Shown piece after piece: positions 12,591 through 22,047 of a stretch of 46,298 nucleotides of DNA. The translations under genes were made by a program, and so were the position numbers. The notes under the pieces were generated by a model. It saw only the letters and a list, made by a program, of their open reading frames with translations. It had not been told where the DNA came from and did not search any database. The DNA is from an uncultured Alphaproteobacteria bacterium (GTDB lineage: Bacteria; Pseudomonadota; Alphaproteobacteria; Micropepsales; Micropepsaceae), in contig CADECX010000023.1 of the NCBI GenBank assembly GCA_902825865.1, positions 1 through 46,298 of the forward strand, in the 5' to 3' direction. Position 1 is the first letter of the stretch, and the number at the start of each line of letters is the position of its first letter.

Positions 12591-12953
12591 GTGGTATCTT
12601 ATAATTGTACGAAATGTCCGGGCTATTGCTGCTCCTATCCCCTGATCCCGCTTAAGAAGCGCGACGTGCAGCGCCTGGCCGATCACTTCGGCCTGAGCTT
12701 CGAGGCAGCCCGTAAGAAATTCACAAAGGTGGATGGCGAGGAACCCTATGCCATGCGGCGCAAGGCCGATCCCCACTTCGGCAAGACATGCCGCTTTTTC
12801 GATATCAAGAAGCGGGCCTGCACCATCTATAGCGCCCGCCCCACCATCTGCCGCGAATATCCCGGCGGCGGTTGCGGCTATTACACTTTCCTCATGGCGG
12901 AGCGGAATTCGCAGGAAGACCCCAGCCATATCGCCTCGACCTGGAACGTCTGA
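12591..12953 (+). CDS. YkgJ-family zinc/iron-binding Cys-cluster protein
   Basis: About 120 residues with the family pattern YNCTKCPGYCCSY, then CRFFD, CTIY, RPTICREYPGGGC, giving eight or more cysteines that probably bind Zn or an Fe-S cluster. Close relatives are annotated as YkgJ family or Fe-S oxidoreductase-like proteins without an established reaction. I chose GTG 12591 because homologs begin just before YNCTKC; an in-frame ATG at 12543 would add 16 residues, and neither has a convincing ribosome-binding site. The frame is open further upstream into the divergent glycosyltransferase gene, which is coincidental. Confidence 0.8.
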   Translation: MVSYNCTKCPGYCCSYPLIPLKKRDVQRLADHFGLSFEAARKKFTKVDGEEPYAMRRKADPHFGKTCRFFDIKKRACTIYSARPTICREYPGGGCGYYTFLMAERNSQEDPSHIASTWNV

Positions 12954-13245
12954 CCCCTCTTATTTTGTGACGGGACGGGGCGGCAATGGTGCGCTGCACC
13001 CTAGTAAATGCCTTGGCCCAAACGCTTTTTTTTGATCTAACAGATTGAAAGAACACGGGGAGCTGAGGGGAGCCAGCGGGGCATCCGAGAACAAAACCGT
13101 TCCGGTCTTCTTCGCAAATCCCGACATCTCAAACCGGCCGCGCCAGGTGCGCGGACGCAAGGGTAAGTGAGCAAGCGTGGCGCAGTACGCGCCCGCGTGA
13201 AGGGGAACCGCGACGCCGCAGGCGCCGCCAGACGGAGATAGAAAG
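12954..13245. other. Intergenic region upstream of the permease gene
   Basis: Two hundred and ninety-two bases without a credible gene. A run of eight T at about 13024-13031 follows a weak TTGG-CCAA pairing, at best a poor terminator for the YkgJ-type gene. The last bases carry GGAG upstream of the permease ATG. No clear promoter or operator was recognised. Confidence 0.4.
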
Positions 13246-14874
13246 ATGTTTCAACAGCTACTGACCCCCGTAGGTGACAGCCTGCTGCTGTCCTTCCTGG
13301 TTGCCGCCCTCCCGATCATCGTGGTGCTGGTGATGCTGGGTGTGTTGCAGCGGCCCGCTTGGCAGGCCTCGCTTGCCGGCCTGCTCACGGGCCTGATCAT
13401 TGCTGTTGCCGTCTGGCAGATGCCGGTGAGCCTGGCCCTGAACGCCACCGCTAGCGGCGTCGCCTTTGCGCTATGGCCGATCATGTGGATCGTGTTTGCC
13501 GCCCTGATCCTCTACAACGTCGCGCTGCTATCGGGGCGCTTCGACGCTTTCCGACGCTGGGTTCTGGAACATCTGCCCAACGACAAGCGCATCGTGCTGA
13601 TCGTCATCGGCTATGGCTTCGGCTCGCTGCTGGAAGGCGTCGCCGGTTTCGGCGCCCCCGTGGCGATCACCGCCTCCCTCTTGATCCTGCTGGGCTTCAA
13701 GTCGATCGACGCGGTGGTTTATGCCCTGATCTTCAACACCGCTCCGGTGGCCTTCGGCTCCCTGGGCATTCCGATCACCACCCTTGCCGGCGTCACCGCC
13801 TATAACGCCGACATACTGGGCGCGATGGTGGGCCGCCAACTGCCCTTCTTCGCCCTGCTGCTGCCCTTCTATGTCATGGCCATGTTCGGCGGCATGAGAT
13901 CGATCCGCGATCTGTGGCCGGTGCTGCTGGTCGCCGGCGGCGCCTTCGCCATCGGCCAGTTCGTTTCCTCCAACGGCCCGCTCATGTCGATCCCCTTTAT
14001 GACCTACCAGTTGACCGACGTGATCTCGGCGGGCTCGTCGCTGATCGCGACCGTGCTCTTCCTGCGCGTATGGCAGCCAAAGCCCAACGCGGAGTTTGCA
14101 CTGGTGGTGCCGCCCGAGGATCCCAACTCGCCGCATCGCCATGTCGCGCCGTGGCAGGGCTGGATGCCCTGGGTGATCATGATTGGCGTGGTGGGCGTGT
14201 GGACCCACTTCGCTGTCGCCGCCTTCCTCAGGCAGAGAATCGAATGGCCGGGTCTGCATAACCAGGTTTTCAGAACCCTGTATAAAGACACCTATCCTGC
14301 CATCTGGAACTGGGAGCCTTTCGCCACCGGCACCGCCATTCTGGTGACGGGGATCATAACGGCGCTGGTTTGCGGCCTGTCGGTCTCGAAATTCCTCCAG
14401 GCGGTGCGCACGGCCTGGGGCCAGATCCTGCTGCCGACCGTGACCGTGACGGCGATTGTCGGTCTGGCCTTCCTCGCCAACTACTCCGGGCTGACCTACA
14501 CGCTGGGCCTGGGCGTAGCGCAGTCGGGCTGGCTGTTCCCGCTGCTCTCGGCCTTCCTGGGCTGGCTGGCGGTGTTCCTGTCGGGCAGCGACTCCTCCGG
14601 CAACGCCTTGTTCGGCAATTTGCAGGTCGTTGCGGCCAGGCAGCTGGGCTTTGACCCGGTGCTGATGGCGGCCACCAACTCATCGGGCGGCGTTTTCGCC
14701 AAGATGATCTCGCCGCAGAATATCGCCACCGGTGTGGCCGTCAGCGACCTGAAGGGTCATGAATCGACGATCTTCCGGCGAACATTCATCCACTCCATCG
14801 TGTTCACGATACTGCTGGGTATCCTGGTGTTCCTGCAGCAGCATTTCTGGACCTGGATGATCCCGCACTACTGA
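13246..14874 (+). CDS. LctP-family lactate/glycolate permease (GlcA/LldP-like)
   Basis: A 542-residue polytopic membrane protein of the lactate permease family (TC 2.A.14), with twelve or more hydrophobic helices. Characteristic segments are GSLLEGVAGFGAPVAITA, NTAPVAFGSLGIPITTLAG, FLSGSDSSGNALFGNLQ and NSSGGVFAKMISPQNIATG, covering both conserved halves of the family. Family members import L- or D-lactate or glycolate with protons. Sequence alone cannot separate LldP from GlcA, but the next gene is malate synthase G, and in E. coli the glycolate permease glcA adjoins glcB, so glycolate is a reasonable guess. A ribosome-binding site (GGAG at about 13233) precedes the ATG. No lactate or glycolate oxidase gene is adjacent. 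Confidence 0.9.
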   Translation: MFQQLLTPVGDSLLLSFLVAALPIIVVLVMLGVLQRPAWQASLAGLLTGLIIAVAVWQMPVSLALNATASGVAFALWPIMWIVFAALILYNVALLSGRFDAFRRWVLEHLPNDKRIVLIVIGYGFGSLLEGVAGFGAPVAITASLLILLGFKSIDAVVYALIFNTAPVAFGSLGIPITTLAGVTAYNADILGAMVGRQLPFFALLLPFYVMAMFGGMRSIRDLWPVLLVAGGAFAIGQFVSSNGPLMSIPFMTYQLTDVISAGSSLIATVLFLRVWQPKPNAEFALVVPPEDPNSPHRHVAPWQGWMPWVIMIGVVGVWTHFAVAAFLRQRIEWPGLHNQVFRTLYKDTYPAIWNWEPFATGTAILVTGIITALVCGLSVSKFLQAVRTAWGQILLPTVTVTAIVGLAFLANYSGLTYTLGLGVAQSGWLFPLLSAFLGWLAVFLSGSDSSGNALFGNLQVVAARQLGFDPVLMAATNSSGGVFAKMISPQNIATGVAVSDLKGHESTIFRRTFIHSIVFTILLGILVFLQQHFWTWMIPHY

Positions 14875-14912
14875 CCGGCAGCGGCAAATTGACCAATGAA
14901 AGGCCGGGCGTT

Positions 14913-14983
14913 GGTGTCCCGATTCCGAAATTCGCACGATCTCTATATGAGGCACTGAGCGAATTTCGGAATCGAAGGACACC
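14913..14983. repeat. Long imperfect palindrome 1
   Basis: The left arm 14913-14935 (GGTGTCC then CGATTCCGAAATTCGC) is complementary to the right arm 14959-14983, with only a two-base bulge on the right side. That gives about 23 paired positions around a 23-base loop, too long for a typical dimeric operator and far from random expectation. Confidence 0.85.
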
Positions 14984-14998
14984 AGCAACTTATTGAAT

Positions 14999-15076
14999 CC
15001 TAGGGTCGCCCCGGTTTCGAAGGTCGCATAAAGCGCGATATCAATCAGGTGCGACCTTCGAAACCGCGACCCTAGG
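14999..15076. repeat. Long imperfect palindrome 2
   Basis: The left arm 14999-15028 (CCTAGGGTCGC, three extra C, GGTTTCGAAGGTCGCA) is complementary to the right arm 15050-15076, giving 27 pairs with a three-base bulge and a 21-base loop. The inner half, GGTTTCGAAGGTCGC, resembles GATTCCGAAATTCGC of palindrome 1 at 11 of 15 positions. Confidence 0.85.
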
Positions 15077-15145
15077 GGGTCCGGCCTTTTCGTTTGGAGC
15101 CAGCCGTTTTAGGCTATGCACAACCCCTCACAAAAGAAGAACGTC

Positions 15146-17281
15146 ATGGTGGAGAGAGTTTCGGTTCACGGTCTTCAAGTCGCGCGCGCCTTGCACGATT
15201 TCATCGCCCAGGAAGCGCTTCCGGGCAGCGGCGTCGATGCGGAAAAATTCTGGTCCGGTTTCGCCGCCCTGGCCGTCAGGCTGATGCCGCAGAACAAGGC
15301 CTTGCTCAAGGAACGCGACCGGCTGCAAGCCGCGATCGATAGCTGGCACAAGGCCCATCCCGCCCGGCCGATCGACGCGGGCGCCTACACCGCCTATCTC
15401 AAAGAGATCGGTTATCTGCTCACCGAAGGCCCCGACTTTCAGATCGCCACCCGCAATGTCGATCCGGAGATCGCCGAAATCGCCGGTCCGCAGCTGGTGG
15501 TGCCGCTGACCAATGCGCGCTTTGCGTTGAACGCGGTCAATGCCCGCTGGGGCAGCCTGTATGACGCGCTCTACGGCACCGATGCGATTGCGCAGGACGG
15601 CGAGTTGGCGGCCGGCAAGGGCTATAACGAAAAGCGCGGCGCCGCGGTGATCGCCTTTGCCCGCGAAACCCTGGACAGGTGCGCGCCGCTGGCCGGCGGC
15701 TCCTGGAAAGATGTTTCCGGCGTGACGATCGAAGGCGGCGCGTTGAAACCGGCGCTGAAAGACCCGTCACAGTTCAAGGGCTATTCCGGCAGCGCCGCCG
15801 ATCCTTCGGTCATTCTGTTGGCACACAACGGGCTTCATATCGAAATCCACCGCGACCGCGCCACACAAATCGGCAAAAGCGACAAGGCCGGCATCAGCGA
15901 TGTGGTGCTGGAATCGGCCATCACCACCATCATGGACTGCGAAGACTCCATCGCGGCGGTGGATGCGCAGGACAAGGCCGACACCTATCGCAACTGGCTG
16001 GGGCTGATGGATGGCACTCTGACCGCCAGTTTCCAAAAAGGCGGCAAGACCATGACGCGCGCCGCCAATCCCGACCGCGACTACACGGCACCGGACGGTA
16101 AAAACGTCACCCTCCCCGGCCGCAGCCTGTTGTTCATCCGCAATGTCGGCCATCTGATGACCAGCGACGCTGTTCTTCTTCCTGACGGCAGTGAGATCGG
16201 CGAAGGCCTGATGGACGGCGTGGTCACCAGCCTGGTGGCGCTGCATGACATCAAGGGCAAGCGCCGCAACAGCCGCAAGGGCAGCATCTATATCGTCAAG
16301 CCCAAGATGCACGGCCCGGCCGAAGTGGCCTTCACCAACACGATTTTCGATGGCGTGGAGGACATTCTCGGCCTGGAACGCCACACCATCAAAATGGGTG
16401 TGATGGACGAGGAGCGCCGCACCTCCACCAACCTGAAGGAATGTATCCGCGCGGCGCGAGACCGCATCGTTTTCATCAATACCGGCTTTTTGGACCGTAC
16501 CGGCGATGAGATGCACACCTCCATGTATGCCGGCCCGATGGTGCGCAAGGGCGAGATGAAGACCTCCAAATGGCTGGCCGCATACGAAGACCAGAATGTC
16601 GATATCGGCTTGGCTTGCGGTTTCCAGGGCAAGGCGCAGATCGGCAAGGGCATGTGGGCGATGCCTGACAGGATGGCCGATATGTTGAAGGCCAAGATCG
16701 GCCATCCCATGGCGGGTGCATCTTGCGCCTGGGTGCCTTCGCCCACCGCCGCCACTCTGCACGCCTTGCACTATCATCAGGTCAGTGTGAAGGCGCGGCA
16801 GGATGAACTGAAGTCCCGCGCCCGCGCCAAGCTGTCTGACATCCTCACCATTCCGCTGGCCGACCGGCCCAACTGGTCGCCGGATGAAGTGCAGCAGGAG
16901 TTGGACAATAATGCCCAGGGCATCTTGGGCTATGTGGTGCGCTGGGTCGATCAGGGCGTGGGCTGTTCCAAGGTGCCCGACATTCACAATGTGGGTCTGA
17001 TGGAAGACCGCGCCACCTTGCGCATCTCCAGCCAGCATATCGCCAACTGGCTGGAACACGGCATCTGCAAATCCGATCAGGTGCTGGAGAGTTTGAAGCG
17101 CATGGCCAAAGTGGTGGACCAGCAGAATGCTGGCGATCCGCTCTATCAGCCCATGGCGCCCGGCTATGACGGCATCGCCTTTGCGGCGGCCAGCGATCTG
17201 GTGTTCAAGGGCAAGGAACAGCCCAGCGGCTATACTGAGCCGCTACTGCACCAGGCGCGACGCGATCTTAAGGGCGACTAA
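15146..17281 (+). CDS. glcB: Malate synthase G
   Basis: Condenses glyoxylate with acetyl-CoA to malate in the cytoplasm. The 711-residue product from ATG 15146 matches the usual 720-residue GlcB length. Typical segments are [12 protein letters not shown] at the N-terminus, [18 protein letters not shown] (Mg-binding acidic region), [54 protein letters not shown] and [18 protein letters not shown], the last holding the catalytic Asp region. An ATG at 15116 in the same frame would add ten residues; the inner start is preferred by comparison with homolog N-termini, though the ribosome-binding site is weak at both. Its stop codon overlaps that of convergent leuB. Confidence 0.95.
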   Translation: MVERVSVHGLQVARALHDFIAQEALPGSGVDAEKFWSGFAALAVRLMPQNKALLKERDRLQAAIDSWHKAHPARPIDAGAYTAYLKEIGYLLTEGPDFQIATRNVDPEIAEIAGPQLVVPLTNARFALNAVNARWGSLYDALYGTDAIAQDGELAAGKGYNEKRGAAVIAFARETLDRCAPLAGGSWKDVSGVTIEGGALKPALKDPSQFKGYSGSAADPSVILLAHNGLHIEIHRDRATQIGKSDKAGISDVVLESAITTIMDCEDSIAAVDAQDKADTYRNWLGLMDGTLTASFQKGGKTMTRAANPDRDYTAPDGKNVTLPGRSLLFIRNVGHLMTSDAVLLPDGSEIGEGLMDGVVTSLVALHDIKGKRRNSRKGSIYIVKPKMHGPAEVAFTNTIFDGVEDILGLERHTIKMGVMDEERRTSTNLKECIRAARDRIVFINTGFLDRTGDEMHTSMYAGPMVRKGEMKTSKWLAAYEDQNVDIGLACGFQGKAQIGKGMWAMPDRMADMLKAKIGHPMAGASCAWVPSPTAATLHALHYHQVSVKARQDELKSRARAKLSDILTIPLADRPNWSPDEVQQELDNNAQGILGYVVRWVDQGVGCSKVPDIHNVGLMEDRATLRISSQHIANWLEHGICKSDQVLESLKRMAKVVDQQNAGDPLYQPMAPGYDGIAFAAASDLVFKGKEQPSGYTEPLLHQARRDLKGD

Positions 17282-18381
17282 GCGCTCTTATTCAGCGCCT
17301 TCAGAATCGCATCGGTCATCGCCGTGGTCCCGACCTTGTTCATCCCCGGCTGCATGATATCGCCCGTGCGGTAACCGTCCGCCAGCACGCTATCGACCGC
17401 CTTTTCCAGCCGCGCCGATTCGTCCTTCATGCCGAAGGAATAACGCAGGCACATGGCAAAGGAGAGAATGGAGGCAATCGGATTTGCCAGGCCCTTGCCC
17501 GCAATATCGGGCGCCGAACCATGGATCGGCTCATACAGCGCCGAAGGCAGGCCGTTGGGCTTCTTGTCGCCCAAGGACGCCGACGGCAGCATGCCGATGG
17601 AGCCGGTCAACTGCGCCGCCTCGTCCGACAAGACGTCACCGAACAGATTGTCGGTGACCAGCACGTCGAACTGCTTGGGATTGCGCACCAGCTGCATGGC
17701 GGCATTGTCGGCCAGGATATGGTGCAGCTCGACATCGGCATAGTCGCGCTTGTGCAGGGCGGTGATGACTTCCTTCCACAACACGCCGGTGACCATCACG
17801 TTCGATTTTTCGGCGCTGTGCACCTTGTTGGAGCGCAGCCGCGCCATGTCGAAGGCGACGCGGCAAACCCGCTCGATCTCGCTGGTGGTATAGACGCCGG
17901 TATCGACGGCGCGCTTCTGGCCGTCCGGCAGATTGGTGGTTTCCTTGGGCAGGCCGAAATAAACCCCGCCCATCAATTCGCGCACGATCAGAATATCCAG
18001 GCCCGAAACGATTTCCGGCTTCAGGGTGGAGGCATCTTTCAAGGCGTCGAAGCACAGCGCGGGACGCAGATTGGCATACACGCCCATATCCTTGCGCACC
18101 CGCAGCAAGCCGCGCTCGGCGCGCTTTTCAAACGGCAGGCCGTCCCATTTGGGACCGCCGACCGAGCCCATCAGCACCGCGTCAGCTGCAATCGCTTTGA
18201 CGAAAGTCTCATCGGGATCGGGACGGCCGGTGGCGTCGATCGCCGCGCCACCCAGCAGCGCTTCCTCGGTCTTGTAGGGCAGGCCCTTTTGGCCATACCA
18301 GCCGACCACCCGCATGGTGGCGTCCAGAACCTCGGGACCGATGCCGTCGCCCGGCAGCAGAAGCAGCTTGTACTCGTTCAT
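17278..18381 (-). CDS. leuB: 3-isopropylmalate dehydrogenase
   Basis: NAD-dependent oxidative decarboxylation of 3-isopropylmalate, third step of leucine synthesis. The 367-residue protein begins with [12 protein letters not shown] and carries [15 protein letters not shown] (substrate-binding arginines), the [14 protein letters not shown] segment, the VDLNLH-type metal region and the family signature [20 protein letters not shown]. Full length with no damage. It lies 30 bases after leuD on the same strand and is probably cotranscribed. The 3' end overlaps glcB by four bases, tail to tail. Confidence 0.97.
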   Translation of the reverse strand: MNEYKLLLLPGDGIGPEVLDATMRVVGWYGQKGLPYKTEEALLGGAAIDATGRPDPDETFVKAIAADAVLMGSVGGPKWDGLPFEKRAERGLLRVRKDMGVYANLRPALCFDALKDASTLKPEIVSGLDILIVRELMGGVYFGLPKETTNLPDGQKRAVDTGVYTTSEIERVCRVAFDMARLRSNKVHSAEKSNVMVTGVLWKEVITALHKRDYADVELHHILADNAAMQLVRNPKQFDVLVTDNLFGDVLSDEAAQLTGSIGMLPSASLGDKKPNGLPSALYEPIHGSAPDIAGKGLANPIASILSFAMCLRYSFGMKDESARLEKAVDSVLADGYRTGDIMQPGMNKVGTTAMTDAILKALNKSA

Positions 18382-18411
18382 GGGAAACTCTCGTTGGGCG
18401 TGAAGCGACGG

Positions 18412-19017
18412 TTAGAGCCAGGGCGCCTGGGACTGTTGGCTTTTCTCGAAGGCGTCGATCTTTTCCCCGGCCCGCAAGGTCAGGCCGATATCGTCCCAGC
18501 CGTTCAAAAGGCACTGCTTGCGGAAAGCATCGACCTCGAACTTGATCATGCCGCCATCGGGGCCGCGAATTTCCTGCGTCTCCAGATCGATGGAGACAAT
18601 GGCATTGGCGCCGCGCTCGGCATCGTCCATCAGCTTGTCGACCTGCTCCTGCGGCAGCTTGATCGGCAGAATGCCGTTCTTGAAGCAGTTGCCGTAGAAG
18701 ATGTCGGCAAAGCTGGGCGCGATGACGCAGCGGATGCCGAAATCCAGCAGCGCCCAGGGCGCGTGCTCGCGGCTTGAGCCGCAGCCAAAATTATCGCCCG
18801 CCACCAGAATCTTGGCCTTGCGATAGGCCGGCTTGTTGAGCACGAAATCCGGCTTCTCGCTGCCGTCCTGATTGAAGCGCATCTCGTCGAACAGCGCCTT
18901 GCCCAGACCGGTGCGGTGAATGGTCTTCAGATATTGTTTGGGGATGATCATGTCGGTATCGACATTGATCATGTTCAGGGGGGCGGCAACGCCCTCGAGC
19001 TTGTTGAATGGTTCCAT
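18412..19017 (-). CDS. leuD: 3-isopropylmalate dehydratase small subunit
   Basis: Swivelling domain of isopropylmalate isomerase, which works with LeuC (not in this window). The 201-residue product from ATG 19017 has [20 protein letters not shown], the signature [39 protein letters not shown] and a normal C-terminus. The frame stays open upstream through a terminator into the MFS gene, but homology and the ATG fix the start here. Only about 54 bases separate this start from the upstream terminator, so its promoter must be compact; TTCACT and TATGGT spaced 16 bases apart are a weak candidate. Confidence 0.96.
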   Translation of the reverse strand: MEPFNKLEGVAAPLNMINVDTDMIIPKQYLKTIHRTGLGKALFDEMRFNQDGSEKPDFVLNKPAYRKAKILVAGDNFGCGSSREHAPWALLDFGIRCVIAPSFADIFYGNCFKNGILPIKLPQEQVDKLMDDAERGANAIVSIDLETQEIRGPDGGMIKFEVDAFRKQCLLNGWDDIGLTLRAGEKIDAFEKSQQSQAPWL

Positions 19018-19070
19018 GGCGGGCGGACCATACTTATTTTTGGGAAAAAGTGAACCTCCCGCTTTGGCTA

Positions 19071-19098
19071 CAAAAAACCCGCCTTTTGGGCGGGTTTT
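19071..19098 (-). terminator. Rho-independent terminator downstream of the MFS gene
   Basis: The 10-bp stem AAAACCCGCC / GGCGGGTTTT (19074-19083 with 19089-19098) has a five-base loop and is followed on the minus strand by a T tract. It lies 20 bases after the MFS stop codon and isolates that transcript from leuD. The plus strand also reads into TTTT, so it could act in both directions. Confidence 0.85.
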
Positions 19099-19118
19099 AT
19101 GTCTCAAAGAGGCGTTTT

Positions 19119-20399
19119 TCAGTCCGCTTTGGCGGGCTCGACATAGAGCTGCCGGCTGGCATCCACGAACAGGAACAGCAGCCCGCCGATCAGCGCCAAG
19201 GCCGACACCGCATAGAAGGCCATGTTCCAGCCATAGGCCGCGACGATATAGCCGGTCGCCGCCGCCATGATGGTGCCGCCGATATTGCCCAAGGTGTTCA
19301 TCACCGAAGACACCGAACCGGCAAAATTGCCCCCGACATCCAGCGACACCGCCCAGGCATTTCCCACCACCAGTTCCAGCCCGAACACCGCCAGACAGAA
19401 CAAAGCGGCGCTGGCATAGACATTGGGCTCCAGCACCGCGATCGGGCAGACCACCGCGGCGATGAGGAAGCCCGTCACCGCCACCACCTTGCGCGCGAAC
19501 TTGATGCGGCCGGTCTTCTTGATGATCTCGTCCGAGAACCAGCCGCCGCAGATATCGCCGATCACGCCGGCCGCCAAGGGCAGGCTGGCGAAGATGCCCA
19601 TCTGGGTCAGGCTCATGCCGCGCGCGGCATCCAGATATTTGGGAAACCAGGCCAGGAACATGTTGAGGGCATAGCCGTAGCAGAAATAGGACGCCGCCAG
19701 GACCCACATTTGCGGGCTGGAAAGGATCGGGCCCCAGGGGATCGATTTGCGCTTGGGCGTGGCGCCCAAGTGGGCGTGGATCAGCTCCCGTTCGGCATCA
19801 TTGGTGCTGGCATGCTCGACGGGATTGTCGCGATAGTAAAAATACCAGACACCGGCCCACACCACGCCGACCAGCGCGAAGACGAAGAAGGGCATGCGCC
19901 AGCCGAAATGATAGATCAGATAGGCCACCATTATAGGCGTGATGGCCGCGCCCAGCCGCGCGCCGGCATGGGTGACGCCCTGGGCCCAACCGCGTTCCGA
20001 CGGCAACATCCAGCGCGACAGCGAACGGGTGGCATTGGGGAAAGCGCCGGCCTCGCCCATGCCGAACAGGAAGCGGCAAACCACCATCGAGTTGACCGAC
20101 CAGGCCAGCGCGGTGAAGGCGGTGAAAGCCGACCACCACATCACAATGATGGTCAGCATCTTGCGCGGACCGATGCGGTCGCCCAGCCAGCCGCCCGGAA
20201 TCTGGAACAGCGAATAGCTCAGCTGAAAGGCGGCCAGTATCAGGCCCACCGTCTGGATGCTGAAGCCGAATTCCTTCTGGATCGAAGGCATGGCGGTGGA
20301 GATCAGCACCCGGTCGAAATAGGTGACCATGTAAAGCAGCACCGTCAACCACAGAATAGTGTGGCGCACGCGGGTCGGCCGGACGGCGGGTGAAGACAT
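19119..20399 (-). CDS. MFS transporter, anion:cation symporter (hexonate/hexuronate) type
   Basis: A 426-residue major facilitator with about twelve transmembrane helices. The segment [21 protein letters not shown] followed by [22 protein letters not shown] and [23 protein letters not shown] is typical of the ACS family (ExuT, GudP, DgoT relatives), which import sugar acids with protons. I prefer ATG 20399 to 20405 because AAGGAA sits six bases upstream of the former and abuts the latter. The neighbouring galactonate-type enzymes make an aldonate or keto-deoxy-aldonate a plausible substrate. It lies 3' of the amidohydrolase gene on the same strand with about 68 bases between. Confidence 0.88.
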   Translation of the reverse strand: MSSPAVRPTRVRHTILWLTVLLYMVTYFDRVLISTAMPSIQKEFGFSIQTVGLILAAFQLSYSLFQIPGGWLGDRIGPRKMLTIIVMWWSAFTAFTALAWSVNSMVVCRFLFGMGEAGAFPNATRSLSRWMLPSERGWAQGVTHAGARLGAAITPIMVAYLIYHFGWRMPFFVFALVGVVWAGVWYFYYRDNPVEHASTNDAERELIHAHLGATPKRKSIPWGPILSSPQMWVLAASYFCYGYALNMFLAWFPKYLDAARGMSLTQMGIFASLPLAAGVIGDICGGWFSDEIIKKTGRIKFARKVVAVTGFLIAAVVCPIAVLEPNVYASAALFCLAVFGLELVVGNAWAVSLDVGGNFAGSVSSVMNTLGNIGGTIMAAATGYIVAAYGWNMAFYAVSALALIGGLLFLFVDASRQLYVEPAKAD

Positions 20400-20467
20400 G
20401 GACATTTCCTTCAGGCAAACGGCGCGGATGGAAATCCATCCGCGCCGGAACGCAAATAGCAGTCAAC

Positions 20468-21892
20468 TTAATAGGGCGTTGGGCTGCGATCCTTCCAGCC
20501 GCCGGTGCAGGCATTGGACGGGCGGCCGCGGCAGGTCTGCCAGACGGTGGGCACGGAATTGCCCGCGACATAGACCGCCGAAATCGACTTGGTGTTGCGG
20601 ATATCGGCCAGCGGATCCTCGTCCAGCACCACCAGATCGGCCCATTTGCCGGTCTGGATGCTGCCGATGGATTTGTCGCCCAGCCAGGCGGCGTTATCGC
20701 TGGTGGCGGACTTTATGGCGTCCATCGGCGTGCGGCCCGCCATCACTTCCATCGCCAGTTCTTCATGCGCATTAAAGCCGGGGAAGCGGCCATTGGGACC
20801 GGAGTCGGTACCCATGCCGGTCTTGACGCCCGCCTTTATCATCGCCTCGTAATTGTCCATCGCCTGCACCACGGTGCGGCCCATATCGGCGAACAGCCGC
20901 TTTTCATACGGCAGGCCGGGGAAGCGGATGGCTCCGAGCATCACGGCCTTTTCGCGGGCGGGGCCACGCAGCGCCGTCAGTGTTCCGGGTGTGACGCCGC
21001 GCGTGAAAAAGGGATCGTTGATCCAGGGCATCACCGCCATGCTGTAGACGATCTCGCGGCTGAGGGTCGAGGCGATCTGCCAGGTGCCCTTGGCCTTCAT
21101 CATATCGGTCAGTTCCTTGTCCACCGCCTGATCGCGCACGATATGGGCGAAACCGTCCACGCCCTGGCGCACCAATTCCTTGGCATCGGCCAAATAATAG
21201 ACATGCGCCCAAACCTTCAGCTTGTGCTTGTGGGCCTGGTCGATGATGGCCTTGGTGACCGGATAGCTCATCTTGACCGGGATCATCTTGCGCTCGTCGT
21301 CGATCCAGAGCTTGATCAAATCGACGCCCTTGGCCGCCTGTTCGTCCACCGACTTGCGCGCTTCTTCCGGCGTCGAGATCGGCACATTAAGGCCATACAA
21401 CCCGCCATAACCGCCCTTGGCCACCATGCCTTGGCCGGAGGTGAAAATACGCGCCATTTTCGGGCGGCCGGCGCGCAGATCCTTGCGGACATCGAAGATG
21501 ACGTCCTTGTCGGTGCCCGCCACCTGCACGGCGGTCACGCCATAAGCGGCATAGGTCTTGAGATCGGCCTCGACATTGGCGCGATCATAGAATTTCACGT
21601 CCTGAGTCACGTCCCTCATCATTCCGACGTGGACATGGCTGTCGATCAGCCCGGGCATCACGAACTTTCCGGGCAGATCTGCTACCCTCGTCCCTTGCGG
21701 CACCTTGAGGCCGGCGGACGGGCCGACATAGGTGATCTTGCCGTCGGTCATCACCACCGCGGAATCGGGCTTGGCAGCGGCACCGGTGCCGTCGATCACC
21801 GTGACATGGTTGAGGACCGTGGTTTCCGCCATTGCCGGCAGGCTCGCCGCGACCAATGCCGCAACCATCGCGCCAAGTTTCAGACCACGCAT
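20468..21892 (-). CDS. Exported amidohydrolase-superfamily metal hydrolase
   Basis: A 474-residue protein with a Sec signal peptide (cleavage probably after ASLPAMA, near residue 22). The catalytic domain has the metal ligands of the superfamily: HVH in GLIDSHVHVG, the Lys of DLIKLWID, His in VWAHVYY, His in GFAHIVRD and Asp in GMGTDSG. A C-terminal beta-sandwich returns in GKWADLVVLDEDPL. Relatives are annotated as imidazolonepropionase-like amidohydrolases or prolidase-type hydrolases; the substrate is unknown. GGGGAG lies just upstream of the ATG. Its position beside aldonate genes suggests a lactone or N-acyl/ester substrate, but that is a guess. Confidence 0.88.
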   Translation of the reverse strand: MRGLKLGAMVAALVAASLPAMAETTVLNHVTVIDGTGAAAKPDSAVVMTDGKITYVGPSAGLKVPQGTRVADLPGKFVMPGLIDSHVHVGMMRDVTQDVKFYDRANVEADLKTYAAYGVTAVQVAGTDKDVIFDVRKDLRAGRPKMARIFTSGQGMVAKGGYGGLYGLNVPISTPEEARKSVDEQAAKGVDLIKLWIDDERKMIPVKMSYPVTKAIIDQAHKHKLKVWAHVYYLADAKELVRQGVDGFAHIVRDQAVDKELTDMMKAKGTWQIASTLSREIVYSMAVMPWINDPFFTRGVTPGTLTALRGPAREKAVMLGAIRFPGLPYEKRLFADMGRTVVQAMDNYEAMIKAGVKTGMGTDSGPNGRFPGFNAHEELAMEVMAGRTPMDAIKSATSDNAAWLGDKSIGSIQTGKWADLVVLDEDPLADIRNTKSISAVYVAGNSVPTVWQTCRGRPSNACTGGWKDRSPTPY

Positions 21893-22013
21893 GTTCCACT
21901 CCCCAAAAGATATTTTCGTATGCAGGTGTCTTTAGTTCTTACGGCAGGGACGTGCGAAAAAAAACAGCAAAGAGTTACGCTGCACTGCGGCATGAAATGC
22001 CGGCACCCCTGGC

Positions 22014-22047
22014 AAAAAATAATGCCGCCTTCGGTAAGGAAGGCGGC
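22014..22047 (-). terminator. Intrinsic terminator upstream of the amidohydrolase gene
   Basis: A 9-bp stem GCCGCCTTC / GAAGGCGGC (22024-22032 with 22039-22047), six-base loop, followed on the minus strand by ATTATTTTTT. No minus-strand protein gene lies upstream of it, so it ends either a small RNA or a conditional leader transcript of the gene starting at 21892. Confidence 0.75.

Larger units (their letters stand above)
14899..15090. repeat. Palindrome cluster: two long hairpins enclosed by an outer stem
   Basis: An outer inverted repeat AAAGGCCGG (14899-14907) pairs with CCGGCCTTT (15081-15089) and encloses two long imperfect palindromes (14913-14983 and 14999-15076). The whole would fold as a three-way junction in RNA, or as adjacent cruciforms in DNA. 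The right outer arm ends in TTTT, so the element may also terminate transcription from the permease gene. It does not match any riboswitch or repeat family that I recognise. It fills almost all of the gap between the permease and malate synthase genes. Confidence 0.8.

Noticed and set aside
18412..19707. Apparent fusion of a membrane-protein-like segment to LeuD
   Set aside because: The upstream part is the MFS gene read in another frame, and a terminator lies in between. LeuD starts at 19017.
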